64,000 nucleotides of DNA from Patescibacteria group bacterium (lineage in GTDB: Bacteria; Patescibacteriota; Gracilibacteria; Peribacterales; Peribacteraceae), in NCBI GenBank assembly GCA_023263945.1, contig JALQTW010000001.1, forward strand, positions 53,741 to 117,740, written 5' to 3'. Under the pieces are notes generated by a model, which made no database searches, was not told the DNA's origin, and saw only the letters and a list, made by a program, of their open reading frames with translations. Position numbers and translations under genes: made by a program. Below are positions 36,585 to 44,971 of the stretch, piece by piece. Position 1 is the first letter of the stretch. Every line of letters starts with the position of its first letter.

Positions 36585-36682
36585 CCCCGTGTGGGGCTGG
36601 AGTTCCCACCGTTTCCGTGCAAGGAAGGTTGGGGAGCGCTTCGTAGGGCCAGTTCCCTCTGCGCTGCTCTGGATAAGCGGTG
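36585..36682 (-). promoter_or_regulatory. SAM-I clan (S-box) riboswitch upstream of metK
   Basis: Read on the minus strand the leader contains the S-box core in order: CTTATCCAGAG, GCAGAGGGAACTGGCCC, TACGAAGCGC, CCCCAACC, a variable stem-loop, then GGTGGGAACTCCAGCCCC. These are the conserved kink-turn, SAM-binding and P3/P4 elements of the SAM-I clan; the short CCCCACACGGGG hairpin after the core may be a peripheral stem as in SAM-I/IV variants. SAM binding would be expected to favour the downstream terminator. Confidence 0.85.
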
Positions 36683-36690
36683 ATGTACCT

Positions 36691-36951
36691 TTATAGTACA
36701 CGACTGGGGGCGTCATCTTCAAGGCTCCTTGCTATCTCCTCGGCTCCTTCGTCCCGAAGATTCGTAGCTGCCCTTCTGCGACAATTATCGCATGCAGCAG
36801 AAATGCCCTGCTGGACAGAGCTACAGGCTTCTGAAGAGTTATTTTCTTGTCTACAAGCATCCTGAACTGCATAGAGCTTTCTTTGGGAGGGAGTCATGAC
36901 ATAGGGATTTGATGTATGCATTTGTGATAATCGTTGTTCGAGAGGCTGCAT
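36691..36951 (-). CDS. Small hypothetical cysteine-containing protein
   Basis: An 86-residue polar protein (from the ATG at 36951) with cysteines in DACRQENNSSEAC and ACDNCRRR, so a C-x2-C plus two further Cys that could bind metal or form disulphides. No signal peptide or known family is seen. An alternative TTG start at 36987 would overlap the prdX-like stop by 4 nt (TTGA), a translational-coupling arrangement. Its end overlaps the metK promoter. Confidence 0.45.
   Translation of the reverse strand: MQPLEQRLSQMHTSNPYVMTPSQRKLYAVQDACRQENNSSEACSSVQQGISAACDNCRRRAATNLRDEGAEEIARSLEDDAPSRVL
36693..36722 (-). promoter_or_regulatory. Sigma-70 promoter of metK
   Basis: On the minus strand TTGAAG (36722-36717), an 18-bp spacer and TACTAT (36698-36693). 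Transcription would start about 36686, just before the riboswitch aptamer. The promoter lies at the very end of the small gene upstream. Confidence 0.65.
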
Positions 36952-36983
36952 TGAACGTATGAAATTCCTGTTGTCAGGAAAAA

Positions 36984-37484
36984 TCAAGTAAATTTTGACG
37001 GTATCGTTCTTAGAAAGAAGTTATGCCCAGTATGACGAAGAAATTTTTCAAACCCATGTTGATCTAGGGTTATCGTTGCCGTATTGATGAGCGGATGAAA
37101 CTGAAACTGCCCGATGTTCCATGCATCTACATCCACAATGACTTCAATGCGATGCGTTGAATCAAAAATAAGTCCAAATGGTGTCACAGATCCTGGTGTG
37201 ACATGTAAAAGTTCCATCATCAATTCTGCGGAGGAAAATTCTAATGGCTTCGATTCAAGAAGTTTCGCAAATTTCTTCATATCGACCTTTTTATCGTGCA
37301 TCACAATGGCAAGAATGACGCGGTCACCATTCCTTTCTTTCATGAGGAGCTGTTTCGTGAGTGCTCCTGGGATATCTACTTTTAATTTCGATGATTCTGT
37401 CGTTGTAAAGACGGCCTCATGTTCAAATAACCGAAAGGGGATGGTGAGCTTTCTGAGGAGCATTACAATATCCGCAGGATTCAT
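36984..37484 (-). CDS. YbaK/ProX-type aminoacyl-tRNA deacylase
   Basis: A 166-residue protein of the YbaK/ProX/PrdX editing superfamily, which hydrolyses mischarged Ala- or Cys-tRNA(Pro). The core shows FRLFEHEAVFTTTESS, GALTKQLLMKERNGDRVILAIVMHDKKVDMKKFAKLL and the loop TPGSVTPFGLIFD that holds the conserved Gly-x-x-Pro. The last part (FHPLINTATITLDQHGFEKFL) is as in ProX. The ATG at 37484 starts MNPADIVMLLRKL. Specificity among family members is not determined. Confidence 0.85.
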   Translation of the reverse strand: MNPADIVMLLRKLTIPFRLFEHEAVFTTTESSKLKVDIPGALTKQLLMKERNGDRVILAIVMHDKKVDMKKFAKLLESKPLEFSSAELMMELLHVTPGSVTPFGLIFDSTHRIEVIVDVDAWNIGQFQFHPLINTATITLDQHGFEKFLRHTGHNFFLRTIPSKFT

Positions 37485-37508
37485 AATGTCATGATACAAT
37501 AATTTGCT

Positions 37509-37943
37509 ATGGACACAGGAAATCCGTATCAATCACCGGGCACCTTTTTCCCGCTTGAAAAATCACAGAAAAAAACAGAGCAGGAATATTGGAGTGAAGC
37601 AGTGTCCCTTATTTTTGGGATTCGCTGCAGATCGGAAGAGGACGCAAATCTTCTCTGCACACAAGAGTTGGATACGAGGGTAAAACGTTTTGATCGAGCG
37701 GGGGATATAGCTTTGAGTTACGCCCTAAACCGGCTCTTTATTGGTGTTATATGCAATACACGTAAATCCCTCATAAATGAGCTTTTCTGGATGAATGAGG
37801 GAAGATATGACATCACGAGGCCTCCTCTTCTGCGCCTCCATTCAGATTTGCACCTTCATATGGGAAACCGAGGGCAAGCACAACAAAAGTATCGCGAGGC
37901 ACTGCGGCAGGCGCTCTTAGCAGGAACTGCTTTGTGGGAATAA
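37509..37943 (+). CDS. Hypothetical protein
   Basis: A 144-residue soluble protein divergent from the ProX-like gene (24 nt apart at their starts). The N-terminus is Pro/Ser-rich and the rest predominantly helical with scattered Cys (C40, C50, C82 approximately). The C-terminal LHMGNRGQAQQKYREALRQALL resembles one TPR-like helix pair. No family is recognised. Heptad-type element 14 begins at its stop codon. Confidence 0.55.
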   Translation: MDTGNPYQSPGTFFPLEKSQKKTEQEYWSEAVSLIFGIRCRSEEDANLLCTQELDTRVKRFDRAGDIALSYALNRLFIGVICNTRKSLINELFWMNEGRYDITRPPLLRLHSDLHLHMGNRGQAQQKYREALRQALLAGTALWE

Positions 37944-38003
37944 AGAAATAAAGTCAAAAAATATCCCTATTACTCTATTATTCTCTTACTCTATTATTCT
38001 CTC
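37939..38003. repeat. Octad-repeat hairpin element 14 (unit ATTATTCT)
   Basis: Left arm GAATAAAG, AAATAAAG; right arm ATTACTCT, ATTATTCT, CTTACTCT, ATTATTCT. The period is 8 rather than 7. The right arm abuts the zwf ATG directly, so it replaces any normal ribosome-binding site. Confidence 0.75.
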
Positions 38004-39461
38004 ATGTTGCATGTCGATAAAAACTTCTCCTTCATTCTGTTTGGCGCCTCTGGGCACCTTGCAAAAATCAAGATTTTCCCTGCCCTCTATCTGCTTGCGC
38101 TCAAGAAGAGACTTCCTGAGAAATATTCGATTATAGGTTTTGCGCGAACGGACATGACCGATACTGCATTTCGGACACAATTTGAAAGTGCTGTCCGCGC
38201 AGACATGGGAGGAGAAGTGAATGAATCTGTTTTGCAGGAACTTCTTTCTCACGTGACGTATCACACGGGTGACTATACAAAAGTGGAGGATTTCAAGAGC
38301 CTTGCAAAGAAACTAACTGCACAGGAAAAAAGCTGGAAAGATCCTGTACGTGTGACATATCTCTCCATCCCACCCTCTGTATTCGCTCCTGTGCTAAGGA
38401 ATCTTTGTGAAGGAGGCATCCATGATCACAAGCACAAAGGCAGAGATTTCCGGTGCATTGTGGAGAAGCCGGTGGGACATGATAGTGCGAGTTTTCAGCA
38501 AGTACGTGCCGCGCTTTATTCGTGTTTCCAGCGGGAAGAGGTCTATTTGCTCGATCACTATGTAGGAAAAGAGGCGATCCGCAATATTTTCTATCTTCGT
38601 TTTGCAAATCCTGTCATTGAACGACTTCTCAAAAACACAATCGTAAAGCATGTGCAGATTGCGGCACTCGAGCATGCAGGAATTGAAGGTCGTGCAGGAT
38701 ATTTTGATCAGGTGGGAACACTCCGTGACATGTTTCAGAGTCATCTTTTGGAAATGACAGCGCTTCTGACGATGCGCCTTCTGGAAGATGATGCTTCTAT
38801 GAAGGCGTCTCGTTTGGATGCCCTTCGAAAACTCTATTTACCTCCTGCAAGTGACCTTTCAGAGATTGTCATGCAAGGACAGTATCAAAAAGGCACCATT
38901 GGAAAGGAATCTGTGAAAGGGTATTTGGAAGAAGCGGATATTCAAAAGGGGTCTAAAACGCCAACATACGCCGCCATGAAAATTATGAGTCGAAGTTCCC
39001 GTTGGGCAGGGGTACCTATTTATTTGCGATCTGGAAAACGGCTCAAGAAGAAAGAAACACGCATCTCGATTGAATTCCATGACTCCACAGCCCTTGGAAA
39101 AGATATTTCTCGAAACCGCCTCGACATCATTGCGCAGGGAGAAGCAGGCATGAAGCTCTTTTTACAGACAAAAATTGGGGGTAGTGAGCCCGCATTTCGT
39201 CCTCTCATTATGGAAGATCCACTTGTCTGCATGGGGGACTGCTTTGTGGAACACAGCTTGCTTCTCCTGGAGGCAATTAACGGAAACCAAACATGGTTTT
39301 TGGATCCTGAAGAAGTGCAAACATGCTGGAATCTTATCGATCCTCTCCAGAATTATCTTTCAAAAGATGCAACGCCGCTTCACCTCTACAAGGCAGGGAC
39401 AATCGGCCCTGAAAAGGCGCAGGAATTTATCCGTCGCGATGGTCATGAATGGTTTGAATGA
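38004..39461 (+). CDS. zwf: Glucose-6-phosphate 1-dehydrogenase
   Basis: The first step of the oxidative pentose phosphate pathway, making NAD(P)H. It has 485 residues, normal for the family. The coenzyme loop is FGASGHLAKIKIFPAL where most homologues have Gly-Asp-Leu and Arg-Lys; here Asp is His and Arg is Ile, which may bear on coenzyme preference. RCIVEKPVGHD and the active-site LLDHYVGKEAIRNIFYLRFAN are conserved. It ends TGA and overlaps pgl by 4 nt (ATGA), consistent with a zwf-pgl operon. Confidence 0.94.
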   Translation: MLHVDKNFSFILFGASGHLAKIKIFPALYLLALKKRLPEKYSIIGFARTDMTDTAFRTQFESAVRADMGGEVNESVLQELLSHVTYHTGDYTKVEDFKSLAKKLTAQEKSWKDPVRVTYLSIPPSVFAPVLRNLCEGGIHDHKHKGRDFRCIVEKPVGHDSASFQQVRAALYSCFQREEVYLLDHYVGKEAIRNIFYLRFANPVIERLLKNTIVKHVQIAALEHAGIEGRAGYFDQVGTLRDMFQSHLLEMTALLTMRLLEDDASMKASRLDALRKLYLPPASDLSEIVMQGQYQKGTIGKESVKGYLEEADIQKGSKTPTYAAMKIMSRSSRWAGVPIYLRSGKRLKKKETRISIEFHDSTALGKDISRNRLDIIAQGEAGMKLFLQTKIGGSEPAFRPLIMEDPLVCMGDCFVEHSLLLLEAINGNQTWFLDPEEVQTCWNLIDPLQNYLSKDATPLHLYKAGTIGPEKAQEFIRRDGHEWFE

Positions 39462-40168
39462 TATATGATGTATCTATGTCGAAAGGATCTATTGTACAAG
39501 CAGCATCACTGCAGGAATTACAGGAAAAAAGTATTGAGATGATTCTTGGTTGGATGAAAGAAGCATGTGAAAAGCGTGGTGTATGCACTCTTGGGCTTTC
39601 CGGAGGTTCTGCTGCACGCACACTGTATGCCGCACTGGGGGCACGAGAAGACCTTCCATGGGACAACGTGAAGGTTTTTCTTGTGGATGAGCGCTACGTG
39701 CCCGCAGACCATGAAGAAAGTAATCAAAAGCTGGTGTGGGAGACGCTCCTTCGCACGCACGTACCTCCCGCAGAGCATCTTTGCTTTCCTCCGACATCAC
39801 TTCCCATTGATGATTGTGTTCAGGAATATGAAAAAGATCTGGCAATACTTCTCAACGGGAAGTCTCCAGACATTGTGATCCTCGGCATGGGGGAAGACGG
39901 GCACACGGCATCTCTTTTCCCAGGCGATGAAACATCGATAAAGGAAAAACAAGCATCGGTACTCCATACAACCACCGATCATTTTGCCATTCATGATCGC
40001 ATCACGATTTCACTATCACTTCTGAGCACAACAAATCACCGGATTTTTCTTCTTGTTGGTGGCAAAAAGAAGGCGGTCTTTGATGACATGCGAAAAGCTG
40101 CCAAGGACATTGTTCGCTGGCCAACAAAAGCGTTGGATGATGAGAAAACGGTCTGGATTTTTGGATAA
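39458..40168 (+). CDS. pgl: 6-phosphogluconolactonase
   Basis: Hydrolyses 6-phosphogluconolactone made by Zwf. The 236-residue NagB-fold protein has LGLSGGSAARTLYAAL, WDNVKVFLVDERYVP and ILGMGEDGHTASLFPG, the family hallmarks. The ATG at 39458 overlaps the zwf stop; an ATG at 39476 (MSKGSIVQAASLQEL) is equally family-like. Its stop abuts the mfd stop on the other strand with no gap. gnd was not found. Confidence 0.93.
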   Translation: MIYDVSMSKGSIVQAASLQELQEKSIEMILGWMKEACEKRGVCTLGLSGGSAARTLYAALGAREDLPWDNVKVFLVDERYVPADHEESNQKLVWETLLRTHVPPAEHLCFPPTSLPIDDCVQEYEKDLAILLNGKSPDIVILGMGEDGHTASLFPGDETSIKEKQASVLHTTTDHFAIHDRITISLSLLSTTNHRIFLLVGGKKKAVFDDMRKAAKDIVRWPTKALDDEKTVWIFG

Positions 40169-43100
40169 TTATTCAGCTTTTACTTTCGACGCCTTTTTCT
40201 TCTCAAGCTTCTTGATCTGTTCTGTGAGATCATGAAGCCATTTCTCTTCGGTTCCCTTGATAATACTGTCTGCGTTGATACGCAGTGTATTCCCACTAAT
40301 ACGCCACTGTGAATTGACGGAAAGAAGTTGCATAATTTCCTTTGCACTCACACGTGCTGCCAGCGTCATCACGATTTCTCGCTGCGTTTTACTGTGATCT
40401 TCCATTTTAATGCGCATGACACCACCTTCACGACAGGCAATTTTAAGACGAAGGATGGCAAAGAGATTTTTTACCTGACGTGGAAGCTCACCATATTCCT
40501 CCAGAAGGTCCTGTTCGAACTCGTGGAGGATGATAAGATTCTCACTTCCTGCCAATTTTTGATACACATTGATCTTTTCCTGTTCATCCGGAATGAAGAA
40601 CGGCGGAATGAATGCTTCTACAGGAAGAAGAATTTCTGTTGTAAATGATTCATCAAGATCTGCCTTCTCGCCAGACTTCAAATTCTCAACAGCTTGCTTG
40701 AGCATACGGAGAAAGTGGCTGACACCGACTGTTTGCATGTTGCCAGACTGGCTTGCGCCAAGAATTTCACCTGCACCACGAATTTCTAGGTCTCGCATAG
40801 CAATCTGAAAGCCTGATCCTAATTCACTCGCCTCCACAATCGCCCGAAGGCGCTTCTTGGCATCATCCTTGAGTCTCTGAGAGTGATACAGGAAGTAGGA
40901 ATATGCCTGCACCTTTCCACGACCCACACGTCCACGAAGCTGATAGAGCTGGGAAAGCCCGAATTTCTCCGCTTCATTCACAATGAGCGTGTTTGCACGG
41001 GGGAGATCGATCCCATTTTCAATAATCGTGGAGCTGACCAGCACCTGATACTTGCCCTCTTTAAACTCCGCGATGCGTTGCTCCAACAATTCTGGTTTTA
41101 ATTGTCCGTGTGTGACCACAAAAGATGCCTCTGGCACAAGAGCCCGAAGTTTCATGGCAAACGCTTCAATAGTTTCCACACGATTATGAAGAACGTAGAC
41201 TTGCCCCTTTCTCTCCAGCTCAAAACGAATGGCCTGCCGGACAAGCGCATCGGAATATTTACGCACTTCCGTAATGATAGGAAGGCGTCCTGGAGGTGGA
41301 GTCGTGATTGTTGTGATATCGCGCAGTTTATGGAGACCAAGATTCAACGTGCGAGGGATTGGTGTTGCCGTCATTGTTAAAATATCCACCGAGGCACGAA
41401 GAGATTTCATTTTTTCTTTCTGTTTTACACCAAAGCGCTGTTCTTCGTCGATGATGACGAGACCGAGGTTTAAAAATTGAACATCGTCCTGAAGAAGTCG
41501 ATGGGTTCCAACAATGATATCGATATCTCCCTTCCGCAATTTCTCTAAAATTACTTTTTGCTCAGACGCCGTACGGAAACGAGAGATCATTTCAATGCGA
41601 ATAGGAAAGCCTTTCATGCGTTCCAACATGCTTTGGTAGTGCTGATTCGTCAAAATAGTAATGGGGCTCACAAACGCCACTTGCTTGCCGTCTTGCACAG
41701 CCTTAAATGCTGCACGCATGGCCACTTCGGTCTTTCCAAAGCCCACATCTCCACACACCAGGCGATCCATAGGATGCCCGCTTTCCATATCCTGCTTAAT
41801 ATCCTGAATAGCACGAATCTGCCCGGGGGTTTCCTGGTACGGAAATGCCTCCTCAAACTTTTGAATTGTGGTTGTGTCTTCCGAATATGTAAATCCATGT
41901 GCTTTCGCACGCTTTGCATAGATGTCCAAAAGCTCTTTTGCAATCCGTTCTGCTTCTTCGGAGACTTTCTTCGTCACTTTCTTCCACTCAGCCGAGCCAA
42001 GGCGTGTCAGTTTTGGTTCTTGTCCTTCTTCGTAGACAAATTTACTCAATTTATCTGCCTGATCCACCGGAACGAAGAGTTTATCGTTATCGGCATAACT
42101 GATTTCCAGGTACTCGCGCGCTAAATCATCCACTATTTTCTGTGTCATTCCTTCAAATCGCCCAATTCCATGCTCCATATGGACAACATAGTCGCCCGCC
42201 TGGAGAGAGAGAATGAAATCGAGTGCCAGACGCTGCACAGAACGTTGTTTTGTTTCTTTTCGAAGAGAAAAAATTTCACGATCTGTGAGGAGGGCACATT
42301 TGAGATCGGGATTTTGAATAGAGTGAGGCAGAAGTTCGTCTTCTTTGGACTCCACAATGGTCATGGCTCCTGCACAACTCTCATCGTCTCTCAAAAAGGA
42401 GATCGATTCTTCCTTCAGAATGCCTGCAAGTTCATCTGCACGCTTGGTGACAACAACAAGTCTCCATTCCTGACTTAATTTATCCCGTACATCGTTCAAA
42501 AAGTCCGGAAGTGTGTAGAACTTCAGAACCGAGAGATAGCGAAGGTGCACATGTTCTTCGGATGTCTCCGGAAATGCTGTAAAAAGAAGTTCATCATTGT
42601 CACTCTGCCCAAAGAGAGGATCTTGATCATCAAAAATCATGAGGGAATCCGCTGGTAATTGGTCTTTCAGCGGACACATCTGCTCCCAGTTGAGAGGGTA
42701 GATCACAACATCGCCGTGAAAGGGCTTTGCTTTTGTATGATCGTCTTCATCGACAATTTGAATTTTCTCTAGGATATCAAACGAGAAGAGGAGCTTGAGA
42801 GGATGTGGTGCAGTGAGTGGAAAGATATCAAGTGTGTCTCCTGTTCTTCGGTATGTTCCACGTTCTAGTGTTGTATCGGGGCTGTGTTCGTATCCTCGTT
42901 CAATAAGGTCTGTAAAAAATTGGTTGAAATCGATCTTTTCACCCTGTTGTAAATGAAGGGCTTTTTCCTGCATATCCGAAAAAAGTGGAAAATCCTGCTC
43001 CCACTCGGTGGACGTGAGCACGGCAACATCTTTTCCTTCAAACATATGCACCATGAAGCGCAGCTGCTCCATAGTCATGCCTTCCTGCGGCAATTCTATG

Positions 43101-43327
43101 CGATACGGCAGTGCTCCGAAAAAATGAAACCAGTGCAAGAGCCCTTCACAATGCGACTCATCTTCTGTTACCACAATGGCAGATCGAGGCGCATGATTCA
43201 GGATCGAGACTGCAAGAAGTGCTTTTGCTGTTTCATTGGATGCACCCGAAATCACCAAGCGATGTTTATCTTGGAGAAGGGCGGCCAATTCTTCATGTGC
43301 GGAACCTAAAAAGAGAGATGGTTTCAT
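40169..43327 (-). CDS. mfd: Transcription-repair coupling factor Mfd
   Basis: A 1052-residue DNA translocase that removes stalled RNA polymerase and recruits UvrA. N-terminal UvrB-homology part (about 1-330), a CarD-like RNA polymerase interaction domain around LQAGDYVVHMEHGIGRFEGM, then RecG-like helicase motifs: GDVGFGKTEVAMRAAF, FVSPITILTNQHYQ, DEEQRFGVKQKEKMK, TATPIPRTLN, and LYQLRGRVGRGK, then the TRCF C-terminal domain. Slightly shorter than E. coli Mfd. uvrB is also in the window. Confidence 0.97.
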   Translation of the reverse strand: MKPSLFLGSAHEELAALLQDKHRLVISGASNETAKALLAVSILNHAPRSAIVVTEDESHCEGLLHWFHFFGALPYRIELPQEGMTMEQLRFMVHMFEGKDVAVLTSTEWEQDFPLFSDMQEKALHLQQGEKIDFNQFFTDLIERGYEHSPDTTLERGTYRRTGDTLDIFPLTAPHPLKLLFSFDILEKIQIVDEDDHTKAKPFHGDVVIYPLNWEQMCPLKDQLPADSLMIFDDQDPLFGQSDNDELLFTAFPETSEEHVHLRYLSVLKFYTLPDFLNDVRDKLSQEWRLVVVTKRADELAGILKEESISFLRDDESCAGAMTIVESKEDELLPHSIQNPDLKCALLTDREIFSLRKETKQRSVQRLALDFILSLQAGDYVVHMEHGIGRFEGMTQKIVDDLAREYLEISYADNDKLFVPVDQADKLSKFVYEEGQEPKLTRLGSAEWKKVTKKVSEEAERIAKELLDIYAKRAKAHGFTYSEDTTTIQKFEEAFPYQETPGQIRAIQDIKQDMESGHPMDRLVCGDVGFGKTEVAMRAAFKAVQDGKQVAFVSPITILTNQHYQSMLERMKGFPIRIEMISRFRTASEQKVILEKLRKGDIDIIVGTHRLLQDDVQFLNLGLVIIDEEQRFGVKQKEKMKSLRASVDILTMTATPIPRTLNLGLHKLRDITTITTPPPGRLPIITEVRKYSDALVRQAIRFELERKGQVYVLHNRVETIEAFAMKLRALVPEASFVVTHGQLKPELLEQRIAEFKEGKYQVLVSSTIIENGIDLPRANTLIVNEAEKFGLSQLYQLRGRVGRGKVQAYSYFLYHSQRLKDDAKKRLRAIVEASELGSGFQIAMRDLEIRGAGEILGASQSGNMQTVGVSHFLRMLKQAVENLKSGEKADLDESFTTEILLPVEAFIPPFFIPDEQEKINVYQKLAGSENLIILHEFEQDLLEEYGELPRQVKNLFAILRLKIACREGGVMRIKMEDHSKTQREIVMTLAARVSAKEIMQLLSVNSQWRISGNTLRINADSIIKGTEEKWLHDLTEQIKKLEKKKASKVKAE

Positions 43328-43350
43328 CGTCTGTTTTCAAGAGAGAGCCG

Positions 43351-43373
43351 CCTCTCCACAGAAAATGGAGAGG
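43351..43373. terminator. Hairpin between dnaN and mfd
   Basis: An 8-bp perfect stem (CCTCTCCA / TGGAGAGG) with a 7-nt loop lies between the dnaN stop and the mfd ATG. It is not followed by a proper T-run, so it could be a weak terminator, an mRNA processing site or a solitary palindrome. Confidence 0.4.
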
Positions 43374-43403
43374 TGACTTCTGACTACGTGAACATATTAT
43401 GCA

Positions 43404-44570
43404 TTATTCTCCAGACATGCGCAATGGCATGATAAGGTGCAGGGATTCGGGGTGAGAAGCAGTTTTAAAGACCGCAGGATGTTGTTTGTCAGACAGTTCT
43501 ACAGTCAATGAATCGCTTTCTGTATGGGAGAGGTAATCCAAGATGTAACTGGAGCTGAGTGCAATCTTGTTGTTCTCTCCTTGTTTCTCAATAGCAATTG
43601 TTGATTCGTCTTTTCCAAGTTGCGTTTCCTGTGTCGTAAGTTTAAGAGAATCTCCTTCCACAGAAAATGTAATATTATTATTCGTCTCTTTTGCAAAGTA
43701 GTGCATGCGTTTGATGGCCGTGAAGAGGTCGTGCGTGGGAATGGTAATGGTTGTTGATTTCTCCTTTGGAAGAATCTGTGTGTAGTTTGGAAATTTTCCA
43801 TCAATAAGACGGCTTAGGAGTTGGGTAGAACCCGAATGGACTTCAATCTGCTGGCTCCCCAAATGGACTTCAATAGTTCCCTGACCTTTTGTCTTCTTTT
43901 CTTTCTTTTCACCTTTTTTAGGGGATGGCTCTTCATCCTGAGGCTTTCCGCCAATAATGACACGCAGTTCCTCCAAAACTTTTGCGGGGATAATGCAACT
44001 AATGTCTCCAGACATACCACTCACTGCAAGTTTATATTCGGAAAGCCGGTAACTGTCTGTTCCCACCAAGACCAAACTACCTTTCTCTGTGTGTACATAA
44101 ACACCAGAAAGGACAGGGCGAGATGTTGTTTTAGCGCAGGAAAACGTTACGGCGTTAAGAGCTTCAAGAAGTGGGTCGATAGGGAGGTTGAAGGTGATTT
44201 GCTTCTCGATAGGGGTAATAACGGGGTACTCACTTACAGCCTCGCCAGCAATTATTGCTTTTGCCCGCTTTGATTTTAATTTAAGTTGCGTTCCTTCTGC
44301 TGTCTCTAAGAGAATTTCCGGATCTTCATTAAATTGCACAAAGTTTAAAATAGCTTTGATGGGAATGGTGACACCCCCCTCATTTTCAATATTTGCATCG
44401 ATGGTTGTGATAATAGAAAGTTCTAGATTTGTTCCACTGAGCGTGCACCTCTTTCCTTCTGCATGAAGAAGAACATTTCCTAGAATGGGGAGTGTCTGTT
44501 GTTTGCTGATTGCCCGGCTCACTAAATTCAAGCCAGTTAAGAGGTCGCTCGTTTTGCAGGAAAATTTCAT
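43404..44570 (-). CDS. dnaN: DNA polymerase III beta sliding clamp
   Basis: A 388-residue clamp of three repeats. The start MKFSCKTSDLLTGLNLVSRAISKQQTLPILGNVLL (split), the central ATTSRPVLSGVYVHTEKGSLVLVGTDSYRLSEY and the C-terminal LIMPLRM that binds clamp partners are characteristic. A Lys/Glu-rich insert (PSPKKGEKKEKKTKGQG) interrupts the middle domain, making the protein slightly longer than usual. dnaA is not next to it, but a cluster of DnaA-box-like sites is found upstream. Confidence 0.96.
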   Translation of the reverse strand: MKFSCKTSDLLTGLNLVSRAISKQQTLPILGNVLLHAEGKRCTLSGTNLELSIITTIDANIENEGGVTIPIKAILNFVQFNEDPEILLETAEGTQLKLKSKRAKAIIAGEAVSEYPVITPIEKQITFNLPIDPLLEALNAVTFSCAKTTSRPVLSGVYVHTEKGSLVLVGTDSYRLSEYKLAVSGMSGDISCIIPAKVLEELRVIIGGKPQDEEPSPKKGEKKEKKTKGQGTIEVHLGSQQIEVHSGSTQLLSRLIDGKFPNYTQILPKEKSTTITIPTHDLFTAIKRMHYFAKETNNNITFSVEGDSLKLTTQETQLGKDESTIAIEKQGENNKIALSSSYILDYLSHTESDSLTVELSDKQHPAVFKTASHPESLHLIMPLRMSGE

Positions 44571-44971
44571 GTCCGTATTGAAGCGGTGTGTTGCATGAGA
44601 AGCAAGGATTTTCCCAGATTCACTTGCGTTGCTTTTAATAATATTTTTTCTATTTTTATTATATTCATCATCATCAGGACCCTTTTAAAAAAGTTTTTTC
44701 TATGGACTAATCATGCAGGAACAATGTGGAAGACTGAAAAGAAGCGTGATTTCATGGCATTAGAAAGCCAAGAGAGATTTTCTTGTGCACATTTTTGGTG
44801 TTGAGACGATGTGGAAAACTCGTGGATATCTTGAAAAAGTGTGGTATAGCAAGCCATTCTTAGTTTTTGGCTTATAAAAGCCATCACTGTGGAAGAATCG
44901 GGAAGAAATCAGGGTGAGAACAAGAAGTGCTCCTCCTTCTTTCCACAGGGTGTGTGGAAAAGATGGACTTT
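44571..44971. other. 401-bp intergenic region upstream of dnaN; candidate origin
   Basis: No gene is visible. It has an AT-rich block (about 44630-44700) and at least five sites near TGTGGATAA: TGTGGAAGA at 44725 and 44888, TGTGGAAAA at 44810 and 44953, and its complement CTTTCCACA at 44938, with looser CGTGGATAT at 44821. The recurrent TGTGGAA core beside dnaN resembles a DnaA-box cluster. The dnaN promoter must also lie here. Confidence 0.45.

Noticed and set aside
36484..36609. 42-residue N-terminal extension of MetK
   Set aside because: It is the translation of the heptad repeats and the riboswitch expression platform and is absent from MetK proteins.
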